Of a DNA stretch of 64,000 bases, positions 9,801 to 16,388 are shown piece by piece. The position numbers were made by a program, and so were the translations under genes. The notes under the pieces are model-generated. The model was not told the origin of the DNA. It worked only from the letters and a program-made list of their open reading frames with translations, and made no database searches. Position 1 is the first letter of the stretch; the number at the start of each line of letters is the position of its first letter. The stretch is from Agromyces cerinus (GTDB lineage Bacteria > Actinomycetota > Actinomycetes > Actinomycetales > Microbacteriaceae), in contig NZ_JAFBCT010000001.1 in NCBI RefSeq assembly GCF_016907835.1, positions 558,001-622,000 on the forward strand, read 5' to 3'.

Positions 9801-10638
9801 TGCGCGTCACGGGCACGTTCGAACCCCACATCATGAGGTAGCTCGCGTTCCACCAGTCGGCCGACTCGGGCACGTCGGTCTGGTCGCCGAACACCTGCGG
9901 GCTCGCGACCGGGAGGTCGGCGTACCAGTCGTAGAACGACTGCATCGTGCCGCCGATGAGGTTCATGAATCGGGCGCCGACGCCGTGCGAGACCATCGAC
10001 ATCGCCGGGATCGGCGAGAAGCCGGCGACCCGGTCGGGGCCGTATGCCTTGATCGTGTGCACGTGCGCGGCGGCGACGATCTCGACCGCCTCCTCCCACG
10101 TCGCGCGCACCAGCCCGCCCTTGCCGCGCGCCCGCTTGTAGCGCGCCGAGGTCTCGGGATCGTCGGTGAGCTCGGCCCACGCGAGCACGGGGTCGCCGAG
10201 CCGGGCCTTCGCCTCGCGGTACATCGTGAGGAGGGTGCCCCTGATGTACGGGTACCGCACCCGCGTCGGCGAATACGTGTACCAGCTGAAGGCGGCGCCG
10301 CGGGGGCATCCGCGCGGTTCGTACTCGGGCGAGTCGGGGCCGACCGTCGGGTAGTCGGTCTGCTGGGTCTCCCAGGTGATGATGCCGTCCTTGACGTACA
10401 CCTTCCACGAACAGGAGCCCGTGCAGTTGACCCCGTGCGTCGACCGCACGACCTTGTCGTGCGACCACCGGTCGCGGTAGAAGACGTCGCCCTGGCGCCC
10501 GCCCTCGAGGAAGAGCGAGCGCATGTCCTCCGAGACCTCGCCGCGGCGCAGGAACCGGCCCATCTTCATGAGCGAGTCGGCGAGCGGCCCGTCGTTGGCC
10601 GGCTCGATGCGTTCGGCCGGTGTCTTCTCGATGGTCAT
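6883..10638 (-). CDS. narG: Respiratory nitrate reductase alpha subunit (molybdenum, FeS0)
   Basis: A 1251-residue catalytic subunit that reduces nitrate to nitrite on the cytoplasmic side using bis-MGD molybdenum cofactor. The FeS0 ligands are visible as H68, C72, C76 and C111, with exactly the spacing of E. coli NarG (His-4-Cys-4-Cys-35-Cys). The segment SFYDWYADLPVASP at about 234-247 contains the Asp that ligates molybdenum (D241 by offset, D237 as alternative). Typical NarG blocks follow, such as GMGAGTNHWFHSD-like and GGWAHYVGQEKVRPL. The ATG at 10638 is chosen over an upstream extension of 50 codons because GGGGAG precedes it and family similarity starts right after. First gene of narGHJI, 113 bp downstream of the regulator gene. 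Confidence 0.97.
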   Translation of the reverse strand: MTIEKTPAERIEPANDGPLADSLMKMGRFLRRGEVSEDMRSLFLEGGRQGDVFYRDRWSHDKVVRSTHGVNCTGSCSWKVYVKDGIITWETQQTDYPTVGPDSPEYEPRGCPRGAAFSWYTYSPTRVRYPYIRGTLLTMYREAKARLGDPVLAWAELTDDPETSARYKRARGKGGLVRATWEEAVEIVAAAHVHTIKAYGPDRVAGFSPIPAMSMVSHGVGARFMNLIGGTMQSFYDWYADLPVASPQVFGDQTDVPESADWWNASYLMMWGSNVPVTRTPDAHFMTEARYRGQKVITVSPDYADNTKFADEWLAPHPGTDGALAMAMGHVILKEFLVDRRTPRFESYLKQYADAPYLIALEERGDAWVPGKFLTASDLGGFGARVANAEFKTVLLNQQSEPIVPNGSLGHRFGADDEGHWNLDLGDVDPLLSVADGAVWKGASVAVDLPRFDIAPEVGAEHEGGAGSVRRGVPVAHVAGKTVTTVFDLLLAQYGVGREGLPGEWPTGYDDASSPGTPAWQEEITSVPAAKAERIGREFADNAERSGGRSMILMGAGTNHWFHSDTIYRTFLALTTMTGCQGVNGGGWAHYVGQEKVRPLTGYNQYSSAADWVRPARNMIGTAFWYLATDQWRYDGLPADQLASPLAKGLFEGRTTADCLVESAKRGWMPSYPTFDRNPLDLVDDAKAAGKEPAQYVIDSLADGSLHYAVEDPDAPENFPRVLNVWRANILGSSGKGNEYFLKHLLGTDAAVRAPEAEDDRRPRDMVWRDDAPIGKLDLLVTTDFRMTSTTLFSDIVFPAATWYEKHDLSSTDMHPFVHSFNPAIKPPWQTKTDFDIFHALAARMSEMAVQHLGVRHDLVAAPLMHDTPDAMATPHGTVRDDLPPVPGVTMPKLVVVERDYPALAAKLGSLGPLAAKLGMVTKGITFDPTPEVELLKASNGVVTSGPNIGAVRLDTDVRVCELILALSGTTNGRLAVQGFRQLEQRTGQELASLAVDHEGSRITFPDVQSRPVSVITSPEWSGSEHGGRRYSAFTVNVEHKKPWHTLTGRMHFFLDHDWMSELGENLPVYRPPLDLHRLYGDARVGSTEPTGAPGSAGHAEVAVRYLTPHSKWSIHSEYQDNLFMLSLSRGGPTIWMSPQDAAKIGVRDNEWIESYNRNGVVVARAIVSHRMPEGTVFMYHAKDRTVDVPRTETSGLRGGIHNSLTRVLLKPSHLIGGYAQLSFAFNYLGPTGNQRDEVTVIRRRSQEVEY

Positions 10639-10751
10639 CTCGCTCCCCGACGTCACCCGGACCGACGTGCCATCGGCCGTTTCGCCAGTCTGTCGGCGTG
10701 CCGTGGCACCTGCAAGATCGACGGGCCGTGAATAATCCGCCGGGCGGCGAA
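10639..10751 (-). promoter_or_regulatory. Spacer upstream of narG, probable operon promoter region
   Basis: This 113-bp gap is the only sizeable space in the moeA-to-narI series and is the natural place for a nar promoter. Reading on the minus strand it contains an AT-richer GATTATTC segment near its upstream end, which could be a -10 element, and a GTGCC...GGCAC dyad in its middle. Neither matches a consensus well enough to name a factor. A nitrate- or oxygen-responsive site is expected here from the context, but this is inference. Confidence 0.35.
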
Positions 10752-11387
10752 TCAGTCGGGTTCGACGGCGAGCTGCAGCGTGCAGCATCCGGTGGCGGTG
10801 AGGGGAAGGAGCTCACGGGCCTCGATGGGCCCGTCGGCATGCGTGAGCACGCTGCGGATGACTCCGAGGTGCACCGAGCAGACGACGTCGCCGTGCTCGT
10901 CGACCATCGACTGGAACGGGCAGCCGGCGAGGTTGACCTCGACCTGCTCGGCGGTCAGTTGCGCGCGGTCGAGATCCTGGTCGAACCCGCACTGATCGAG
11001 GTGGTCGGAGAGCGCGTCGATCTGCCGCATCGCGTCGCGACCGAGCCCACCGTCGTCGCGCGACCCGGCGGGGCGCTCGACGGCGTTGCGTTCGATGGCG
11101 TTTCGCAGGCGCCGCAGCGCGGGTCGGTTCATCTCGTCGATGTTTCCGGTCGCCGCGCTGTAGAGCATGCGCGGCCGTCCTCTGCTCGTGCGGTGCTCTG
11201 GGTGCGCCGTGACGAAACCGTCGTCGATGAGCCGCTGTAGGTGTTCGCGGGTCGTGTTGTGGTGCAGGTCGACGGCCGCGGCGAGCTCGGCCACCGTCTG
11301 CTCGGCTCGCTGCTGCAGACGGTGGAGCAGGGCGACACGACTGTACGACCCGAAGGTGCGAGCGGCTTCCGTGTCGGGCAGGCTCAT
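10752..11387 (-). CDS. Winged-helix regulator with SufR-like cysteine C-terminal domain
   Basis: A 211-residue regulator. Residues 1-80 form a winged helix-turn-helix of the ArsR/DeoR type (TVAELAAAVDLHHNTTREHL recognition region, then a wing SRGRPRMLY). The C-terminal domain carries C133, C156, C170 and the pair C201-C202; C156 and C170 are separated by 13 residues in GCPFQS...VVCSVHLG, the pattern of SufR-type regulators that bind an Fe-S cluster. This makes a redox-, oxygen- or NO-sensing switch plausible. It sits between Moco genes and narG on the same strand, so it probably controls nar expression; ArnR of Corynebacterium glutamicum has an analogous role, but homology to it is not claimed. 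The ATG shares one base with the stop of the DUF6457 gene (TGATG), arguing for coupled translation. A 14-codon upstream extension is rejected. Confidence 0.85.
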   Translation of the reverse strand: MSLPDTEAARTFGSYSRVALLHRLQQRAEQTVAELAAAVDLHHNTTREHLQRLIDDGFVTAHPEHRTSRGRPRMLYSAATGNIDEMNRPALRRLRNAIERNAVERPAGSRDDGGLGRDAMRQIDALSDHLDQCGFDQDLDRAQLTAEQVEVNLAGCPFQSMVDEHGDVVCSVHLGVIRSVLTHADGPIEARELLPLTATGCCTLQLAVEPD

Positions 11388-11701
11388 CAGGATGCCCCGT
11401 CGCGGCGCCCGTCGTCTCTGGCAGACCACTCTCGTGCGAGCTCGGTGGCGATGCGGGCCGCCGCCCTGACTGCGTCTTCGTCGCCGCCGTTCTTCGCCGC
11501 GGCGAGGCCGACGAGGAAGGTGCTGAGCGGGGCGGCGGGCCTTGCGACCCCGCGGGCGACATCACGGGCGACGTCGAGCACCGTCGGGATCGGCACGTCG
11601 CGCTCGTCGAGCTGCAACGCCTGGGCGAGCGCGGTCAGCCACGGTTCGAGGTGCTCGGCCGGCAGATGTCTCGGCGGCTCAGGGGTCTGCGCGTCGTTCA
11701 C
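11387..11701 (-). CDS. Small DUF6457-family protein linked to MobA
   Basis: A 104-residue protein beginning with GTG and overlapping the mobA stop by GTGA. The core TVLDVARDVARGVARPAAP followed by LSTFLVGLAAA is the DUF6457 signature as far as it can be recalled; the family is small, helical and of unknown function. From memory it occurs beside or fused to molybdopterin-guanine dinucleotide transferases in actinobacteria, and here it is the direct neighbour of mobA with coupled translation at both ends. A helper role in Moco maturation is inference only. The much longer open frame upstream is an Arg-rich shadow within mobA. Confidence 0.75.
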   Translation of the reverse strand: MNDAQTPEPPRHLPAEHLEPWLTALAQALQLDERDVPIPTVLDVARDVARGVARPAAPLSTFLVGLAAAKNGGDEDAVRAAARIATELAREWSARDDGRRDGAS

Positions 11702-12393
11702 GGCAACTCCTTCGCGCTGCGTCGGGCCTCTTCCACATCCTGCCACGTGTCCACGTCGAACGCCGCGCCGTCGTCGAAGACATGCCGAAGGTCGAGCCCG
11801 TCGACGAGCTTCCGAACGGATGCCCCGTGGACGCCGCCTGCGAGACCGTCGACGCGGTGCCGGAGCGAGGTGCGGTGGTAGATGCCGGCGAGCCACTGCT
11901 CGCGGCCGTCGGCGTCGACCAGGCACACGCCGTCGGCCTCGCCGTCGGCTTCGGCGTCGATCTCGGCGTCGATCTCGATCAGCGCGTGCTCGAGCAGCCC
12001 GACCGCCCGGGGCGCGAACGGGAGGTCGCATGCGAGCACGAGCAGCCAGACCGGGGCCGAAGCGAAGTCACCGAGCGCGCTGAGGCCGGCGGCGATGCCG
12101 GCGACCGGGCCGCCGAACGGCGGGTCCTCGCCTACGTACCGCGCCGAGGTGTCGCGGCCCCGCTCGCGTCGCAGCTCCTCCGGCCCGACGACGACGATCC
12201 GGTTCGAGCGCGCGGCCGCCTCGAGCGCGGTGTCGAGCAGGGCGTGCCCGCCGACCTCGACCTCCGCCTTCTGCACGCCGCCCAGTCGAGATGCTCGACC
12301 GCCGGCGAGGATGATCGCGTCGTACCTCACGGCCGGCGACGGCGACGAGGTGTTCATGTCGTCAGCAGTGCTCACGTCGTCGCCAGTGCTCAC
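11698..12393 (-). CDS. mobA: Molybdenum cofactor guanylyltransferase (MobA-like NTP transferase)
   Basis: A 231-residue nucleotidyltransferase. The GTP-binding loop AIILAGGRASRLGGVQKAEV starts at about residue 22, close to the consensus LAGGxSxRMGxxK, and a DLPF motif (VLACDLPF) provides the metal-binding Asp. MobA links GMP to molybdopterin to give MGD, which NarG needs. The start is uncertain. GTG 12393 gives a GTGA overlap with moeA and a weak GGTGAGG upstream, while GTG 12375 and ATG 12357 are also in frame. The first two candidate starts lie in an 18-bp tandem duplication. The C-terminal part contains an acidic low-complexity run of Asp, Ala and Glu repeats (IDAEIDAEADGEADG) that is not typical of the family. 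Confidence 0.85.
   Translation of the reverse strand: MSTGDDVSTADDMNTSSPSPAVRYDAIILAGGRASRLGGVQKAEVEVGGHALLDTALEAAARSNRIVVVGPEELRRERGRDTSARYVGEDPPFGGPVAGIAAGLSALGDFASAPVWLLVLACDLPFAPRAVGLLEHALIEIDAEIDAEADGEADGVCLVDADGREQWLAGIYHRTSLRHRVDGLAGGVHGASVRKLVDGLDLRHVFDDGAAFDVDTWQDVEEARRSAKELP
12358..12393 (-). repeat. 18-bp tandem duplication at the mobA start
   Basis: Two 18-bp copies abut on the minus strand, each starting with GTGAGCACTG and ending in GACGAC, with two mismatches between them. Both begin with an in-frame GTG, so the duplication creates two candidate mobA start codons (12393 and 12375) ahead of the ATG at 12357. The first copy also contains the moeA stop. Confidence 0.85.
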
Positions 12394-13724
12394 GTCCTCA
12401 CCAGCAGGGCTGACAGCTCGTCGCCCGGGCGCACCTCGTGCCGGTCGGCCGGCACGATGGCGAAGCCGTCTGCGGCGGCGAGGCCGCCGACCAGGTGCGA
12501 ACCCGACCCGCCGCTCGTCGCCGGTCGCACGGTCGGCGCGCCGCCCGTGCGCGACGGGGCACCGACCGTGATCGGCATGTACTGCGTCCGCCCCGGAGAG
12601 GCCGGCCACCCGGTCGCCGCGACGACCTGCACGGTCGGCCGGTGCACCGCGGCGCGCCCCTGCATGCTGAGCAGCGCCGGGCGTGCGAACACCTCGAACG
12701 AGACCGCGACGCTCACGGGATTGCCCGGCAGGCCGATCACCGCGGTGCCGCCCGGAAGTCGCCCGAACGCCTGGGGTTTTCCGGGCTGCATCGCGACCCT
12801 CGCGAACTCGACCGTTCCGAACTTCGAGAGCACGCTCCTGACGACGTCGTAGAGGCCGGCGCTCACTCCGCCCGTGAGCACGACGAGGTCGGCGCCTGCC
12901 GCCTCGACCGATCCGAGCGTCGCCAGCAACTCCTGCTCGTCGTCGGCGACCGCGGCGCGGTGCACCACGACCCCGCCGGCCTCGTCGACCAGTCCGGCCA
13001 CGAGCACCGAGTTCGACTCGGGGATCTGGCCGCGCACGAGCGGCGTGCCGGGCGGGCGCAGTTCGCTGCCCGTCGAGATCACGGCGACGCGCGGCGCAGG
13101 TCGCACCTCGACCGTTGCGGCGCCGGCGGCGGCAGCCGCGGCGAGATGCCGTGCGGTGAGCAGCACGCCCGCCTCGAGCACGGTGTCGCCAGCCCGCACG
13201 TCCTCACCCGTGCGTCGGATGTGTGCGCCCGCAACAGGTGCGGTCGTGACGCTGATCGTGAGGTTCGCGCGGGCGGCGGTCGCGGCATCCGTCGACGATT
13301 CGGCCGTGCCGTCCGGACGCTGGGGATGCCACCCGCCCGATGCCGCATGCACCGTGAACTCGGCGGTGTGCTCGACGGGCACGACGGAGTCGGCGGCGCT
13401 CGGCACTGGAGCGCCGGTCATGACCCGTGCGGCGGTGCCCGGCGGCAGTGCCGGGTCGATCGCGCTGCCCGCCGCCACGTCGGCGACGAGCTCGAGCACG
13501 ACCGGCGACTCCGCGCTCGCCGAAGCGACATCGGCGAGGTGCACCGCATACCCGTCCATGCCCGAGTTGTCGAAGAGCGGGATGGGATGCGCCGCGGTGA
13601 CCGACGTCGCGAGCGTGCGGCCGAGGGCTTCGACCAGCGTCACGCTCACCCGGGCGAGCGGATGGATCGTGCTGAGCAGTGCGAGCTGCTGGTGCTCGAC
13701 GGAGCGGAGCGGAGGAGGCGGCAT
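12390..13724 (-). CDS. moeA: Molybdopterin molybdenumtransferase MoeA
   Basis: A 444-residue MoeA, which inserts molybdate into adenylylated molybdopterin to form Moco in the cytoplasm. The N-terminal domains carry LFDNSGMDGYA (about 50-60) and VMTGAPVP; the MogA-like domain carries STGSEL at about 230 and VLTGGVSAGLYDVV; the AVIGLPGNPVSVAV block precedes the C-terminal beta-barrel domain. All are in family order. ATG 13724 is used; an in-frame GTG 27 bases upstream lacks a ribosome site. A GAGGGAA lies about 13 bases before the ATG, rather far. First gene of the Moco-regulator-nar series, ending in GTGA overlap with mobA. Confidence 0.93.
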   Translation of the reverse strand: MPPPPLRSVEHQQLALLSTIHPLARVSVTLVEALGRTLATSVTAAHPIPLFDNSGMDGYAVHLADVASASAESPVVLELVADVAAGSAIDPALPPGTAARVMTGAPVPSAADSVVPVEHTAEFTVHAASGGWHPQRPDGTAESSTDAATAARANLTISVTTAPVAGAHIRRTGEDVRAGDTVLEAGVLLTARHLAAAAAAGAATVEVRPAPRVAVISTGSELRPPGTPLVRGQIPESNSVLVAGLVDEAGGVVVHRAAVADDEQELLATLGSVEAAGADLVVLTGGVSAGLYDVVRSVLSKFGTVEFARVAMQPGKPQAFGRLPGGTAVIGLPGNPVSVAVSFEVFARPALLSMQGRAAVHRPTVQVVAATGWPASPGRTQYMPITVGAPSRTGGAPTVRPATSGGSGSHLVGGLAAADGFAIVPADRHEVRPGDELSALLVRT

Positions 13725-13790
13725 GCGTTCACCGTATTCCCTCGAGCGCACCGTGCGGGCGCATGCTCTGAGCGGCTGCAGCGGCGCGGG

Positions 13791-14408
13791 TCAGCGGGTG
13801 AGCGAGCGTCGCTCGAACCAGTAGAGCAGGCGCGGGTTGGCCTCGCGCAGCTCTGCGAGCGTCATCGGCTCGGCACCGACGGTCTCATCGACGCCGAGCA
13901 CTTCGGCGACCTGGTTCATCGTCGGTTCGTCCCAGAACCGGCCGCGCATGCGGAACGCGCCGCGACCGGTGCGTTCGACGACGAAGAGCTCCTGCGTCGT
14001 GTCGAGGCTGTTCGTGCGGTACAGCTGCACGCGCAGCACCCCGGCGACATCACGGGCGGCGACGGTCGAGACGCCCCCGAAGAATCCCCGTTCGACGATG
14101 CCGTAGCGACTGATCGACGCGTTGGCGCGGCGGTAGCCGACCCACGCGACGAAGACCACGGAAAGCACGACCGCGGCGGTGGCCGCCATGACGGGCAGCG
14201 CTTCGCTCGAGTCGATGAGCCAGATCTCGGCGGCCAGGACCGGGATCGCGAGCGCTGCGATCGGCAGTCCGATGCTCCGTGCGAGGGAGCGGCGTGGCCT
14301 CAGGGTGAATACCCTGAGGCCCTCGCCCCCTACTGCCGCAGCTGCGCTGGAGGAGCCCCCTGCGTCCCCACTCCTCAATTCCATCGCAGCCGCTGACATC
14401 TCTCTCAT
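13791..14408 (-). CDS. Membrane protein with PH-like (bPH) domain, function unknown
   Basis: Encodes 205 residues. After a low-complexity N-terminus two hydrophobic helices follow (LARSIGLPIAALAIPVLAAE and ALPVMAATAAVVLSVVFVAW). Then comes a segment of alternating beta strands, RYGIVERGFFGGVSTVAARDVAGVL, that resembles bacterial PH-domain proteins of the DUF304 kind. The C-terminal 50 residues look helical. No enzyme motif is seen. Three in-frame ATGs lie within nine codons (14408, 14399, 14384), none with a good ribosome site, so the exact start is uncertain. It lies 66 bp upstream of moeA in the same direction but looks unrelated to Moco synthesis. Confidence 0.65.
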   Translation of the reverse strand: MREMSAAAMELRSGDAGGSSSAAAAVGGEGLRVFTLRPRRSLARSIGLPIAALAIPVLAAEIWLIDSSEALPVMAATAAVVLSVVFVAWVGYRRANASISRYGIVERGFFGGVSTVAARDVAGVLRVQLYRTNSLDTTQELFVVERTGRGAFRMRGRFWDEPTMNQVAEVLGVDETVGAEPMTLAELREANPRLLYWFERRSLTR

Positions 14409-14474
14409 GATGGGCGTCGCGCCGGAATTGCGCCATTCCGCATTAATGAGGACACGGAGTCTGCAGGGACCCGG

Positions 14475-16388
14475 TCAGCCCACTCGGCGGTACACCCGTG
14501 CTTCGTAGGGCGCGAGCCTGCCGCTGCCGCTGCCGCTGCCGCTGCTCGCGAGCTCGAGCCGCCAGCCCGACCCGGGGGCGGCGGTACGCGCCGGCGAGTC
14601 GCCGAGGTTGAGCACGACGAGGAACTCTCCCGCCCCGTGCACCCGCCGGTAGCGCCACACGCGGGGTGCGCTCCGCTCCACCACGGTCTCGCCGTAGACG
14701 AGCGCGGGGTGTTCGCGCCGCAGTGCGATCAGCGTGCGGTGCCACTCGAGCACCGAATCCGGATCGCCCTCCTCGGCGGCGACGTTGATCGAGTCGTCGC
14801 CGTCGCCCGCGATCCACGGGGTGCCGCTCGTGAACCCGCCGTCGGCATCCCATGCCATCGGCACGCGGCTGTGGTCGCGGGTGCCCGCGAGCAGCCGAGC
14901 GAACACCTCGTCGGAGTCCGTGCCGAATGCCGCAAGTTCCGTCGCGAGGTTGATGCTCTCGACATCGCGCAGCTGAGCGAGTTCGGTGAAGTGCTGGTTG
15001 ACGGCTCCGATCTCCTGTCCTTGAAAGAGGAAGGGGGTGCCGCGCAGGGTCAACAGGATCGTCGCGAGCAGCTTCGCGACGGCCGCGCGGTGCTCGGGCC
15101 GCGGGTCGACCTTCGACACCATCCGGGGATTGTCGTGGTTGTCGAAGAAGAGGCTCATCCAGTACCCGTCGCCGTACTCCGCCTGCCAGCGGGTGTAGTA
15201 GCGCTTGAGATGGCGGAGGTCGTAGCGGTACTCGTCGAAGCGCACCTTGCCCGGGTTCTCGAGATGCTCGAAGTTGAACACCATGTCGAGTTCGCCGCGG
15301 TCGTCGCCCACCATGAGCTTGCCCATCCGGGGTCCGATCGCGGGCGTCTCGCCGATCGCCACGCAGTCGGGGTCGTCGAACGCCTCGGCCCGCAGTTGCC
15401 GCAGATGCTCGTGCAGGCGCGGCCCGTGGAAGTAGTGCTCGAGTCCCGTGAAGCCGGTGAGGCGGCCGACGAGCTCGTTGCCGTTCGGGAGCCCGGGCGC
15501 TTTCGAGATGTAGTTGATGACGTCGAGGCGGAAGCCGTCGACGCCACGCTCACGCCACCAGCGCACCATGTCGACGAGCTCGGCGCGCAGGGCGGGACTC
15601 TCCCAGTCGAGGTCCATCTGCTTCGAGCTGAACAGGTGCAGGCCGAAGCGTTCGGCTTCGGGGAACCAGCGCCACGCCGAACCCGAGAAGAACGAGGTCC
15701 AGTTGTTGGGCGGTGCGTCGGGCAGACCCTCCCGCAGGAAGAAGTAGTCGCGGTACGGCGATTCGGGGTCGGCGAGTGCCTTCTGGAACCACTCGTGCTC
15801 GTCGGAGGTGTGATTCACGACGAGATCCATGATGAGTCGCATTCCGCGCTCGTGCAGCCCTGCGACGAGCGCGTCGAAGTCGGCGAGCGTGCCGAACTCG
15901 GAGAGGATCGCGCGGTAGTCGCGGATGTCGTAGCCCATGTCGTCCATGGGCGAGTCGTAGATGGGCGAGAGCCAGAGTGCGTCGACGCCGAGCCCCTGCA
16001 GGTAGTCGAGCCGCGACAGGATGCCGCGCAGGTCGCCGATGCCGTCGCCATCCGAGTCCTGGAAGGAGCGCGGGTAGACCTGGTAGACCACCGCCTCTTT
16101 GAACCACGCCTCGCGCAGCGGCATCCCGTTCGGCGTCGGCACCTCGGTGACCGTCGCCATGAGCGCGAGGATGGTGTCGATGAAGGCGTCGTCGACCGCG
16201 CCGCGGGTCAGCCGCGGCAGCGCGTCGAGGCGCACCGCCCCCATCACCGGGTTGTCGATCCAGCGTGGTGAGCGCCCGGCCTGCAGGGCGAGGCTCTCGA
16301 TCATGTCGCGGCCGAGCGGATGCGCGAGCACGTCGCGGATGCGGCTGCGGCCGGTGAGCGCACGTGCCGAGCGAATGGGCTCAGGCAC
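14475..16388 (-). CDS. GH13 alpha-glucosidase (oligo-1,6-glucosidase type) with N-terminal extra domain
   Basis: A 637-residue protein. From about residue 93 (EAWFKEAVVYQVYPRSF) it is a GH13 alpha-glucosidase with DSDGDGIGDLRG, nucleophile Asp in GFRLDVINYI, acid/base Glu in VAIGETPAIG and the third Asp in FDNHDNPR. It should release glucose from alpha-1,6 and/or alpha-1,4 gluco-oligosaccharides in the cytoplasm. The first about 90 residues form an added helical domain (RDVLAHPLGRDMIESLALQ and DALPRLTRGAVDDAFIDTIL). From memory similar modules occur at the N-terminus of other actinobacterial glycosidases; their role is unknown. GTG 16388 is chosen for its GAGGGG site and its 8-bp overlap with the symporter gene; the internal ATG 16160 would give a conventional-length enzyme but lacks a ribosome site. 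Confidence 0.9.
   Translation of the reverse strand: MPEPIRSARALTGRSRIRDVLAHPLGRDMIESLALQAGRSPRWIDNPVMGAVRLDALPRLTRGAVDDAFIDTILALMATVTEVPTPNGMPLREAWFKEAVVYQVYPRSFQDSDGDGIGDLRGILSRLDYLQGLGVDALWLSPIYDSPMDDMGYDIRDYRAILSEFGTLADFDALVAGLHERGMRLIMDLVVNHTSDEHEWFQKALADPESPYRDYFFLREGLPDAPPNNWTSFFSGSAWRWFPEAERFGLHLFSSKQMDLDWESPALRAELVDMVRWWRERGVDGFRLDVINYISKAPGLPNGNELVGRLTGFTGLEHYFHGPRLHEHLRQLRAEAFDDPDCVAIGETPAIGPRMGKLMVGDDRGELDMVFNFEHLENPGKVRFDEYRYDLRHLKRYYTRWQAEYGDGYWMSLFFDNHDNPRMVSKVDPRPEHRAAVAKLLATILLTLRGTPFLFQGQEIGAVNQHFTELAQLRDVESINLATELAAFGTDSDEVFARLLAGTRDHSRVPMAWDADGGFTSGTPWIAGDGDDSINVAAEEGDPDSVLEWHRTLIALRREHPALVYGETVVERSAPRVWRYRRVHGAGEFLVVLNLGDSPARTAAPGSGWRLELASSGSGSGSGRLAPYEARVYRRVG

Noticed and set aside
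10639..10751. FNR/CRP-type site before narG
   Set aside because: The only dyad, GTGCC/GGCAC, does not resemble the TTGAT-type or GTGA-type consensus closely enough.
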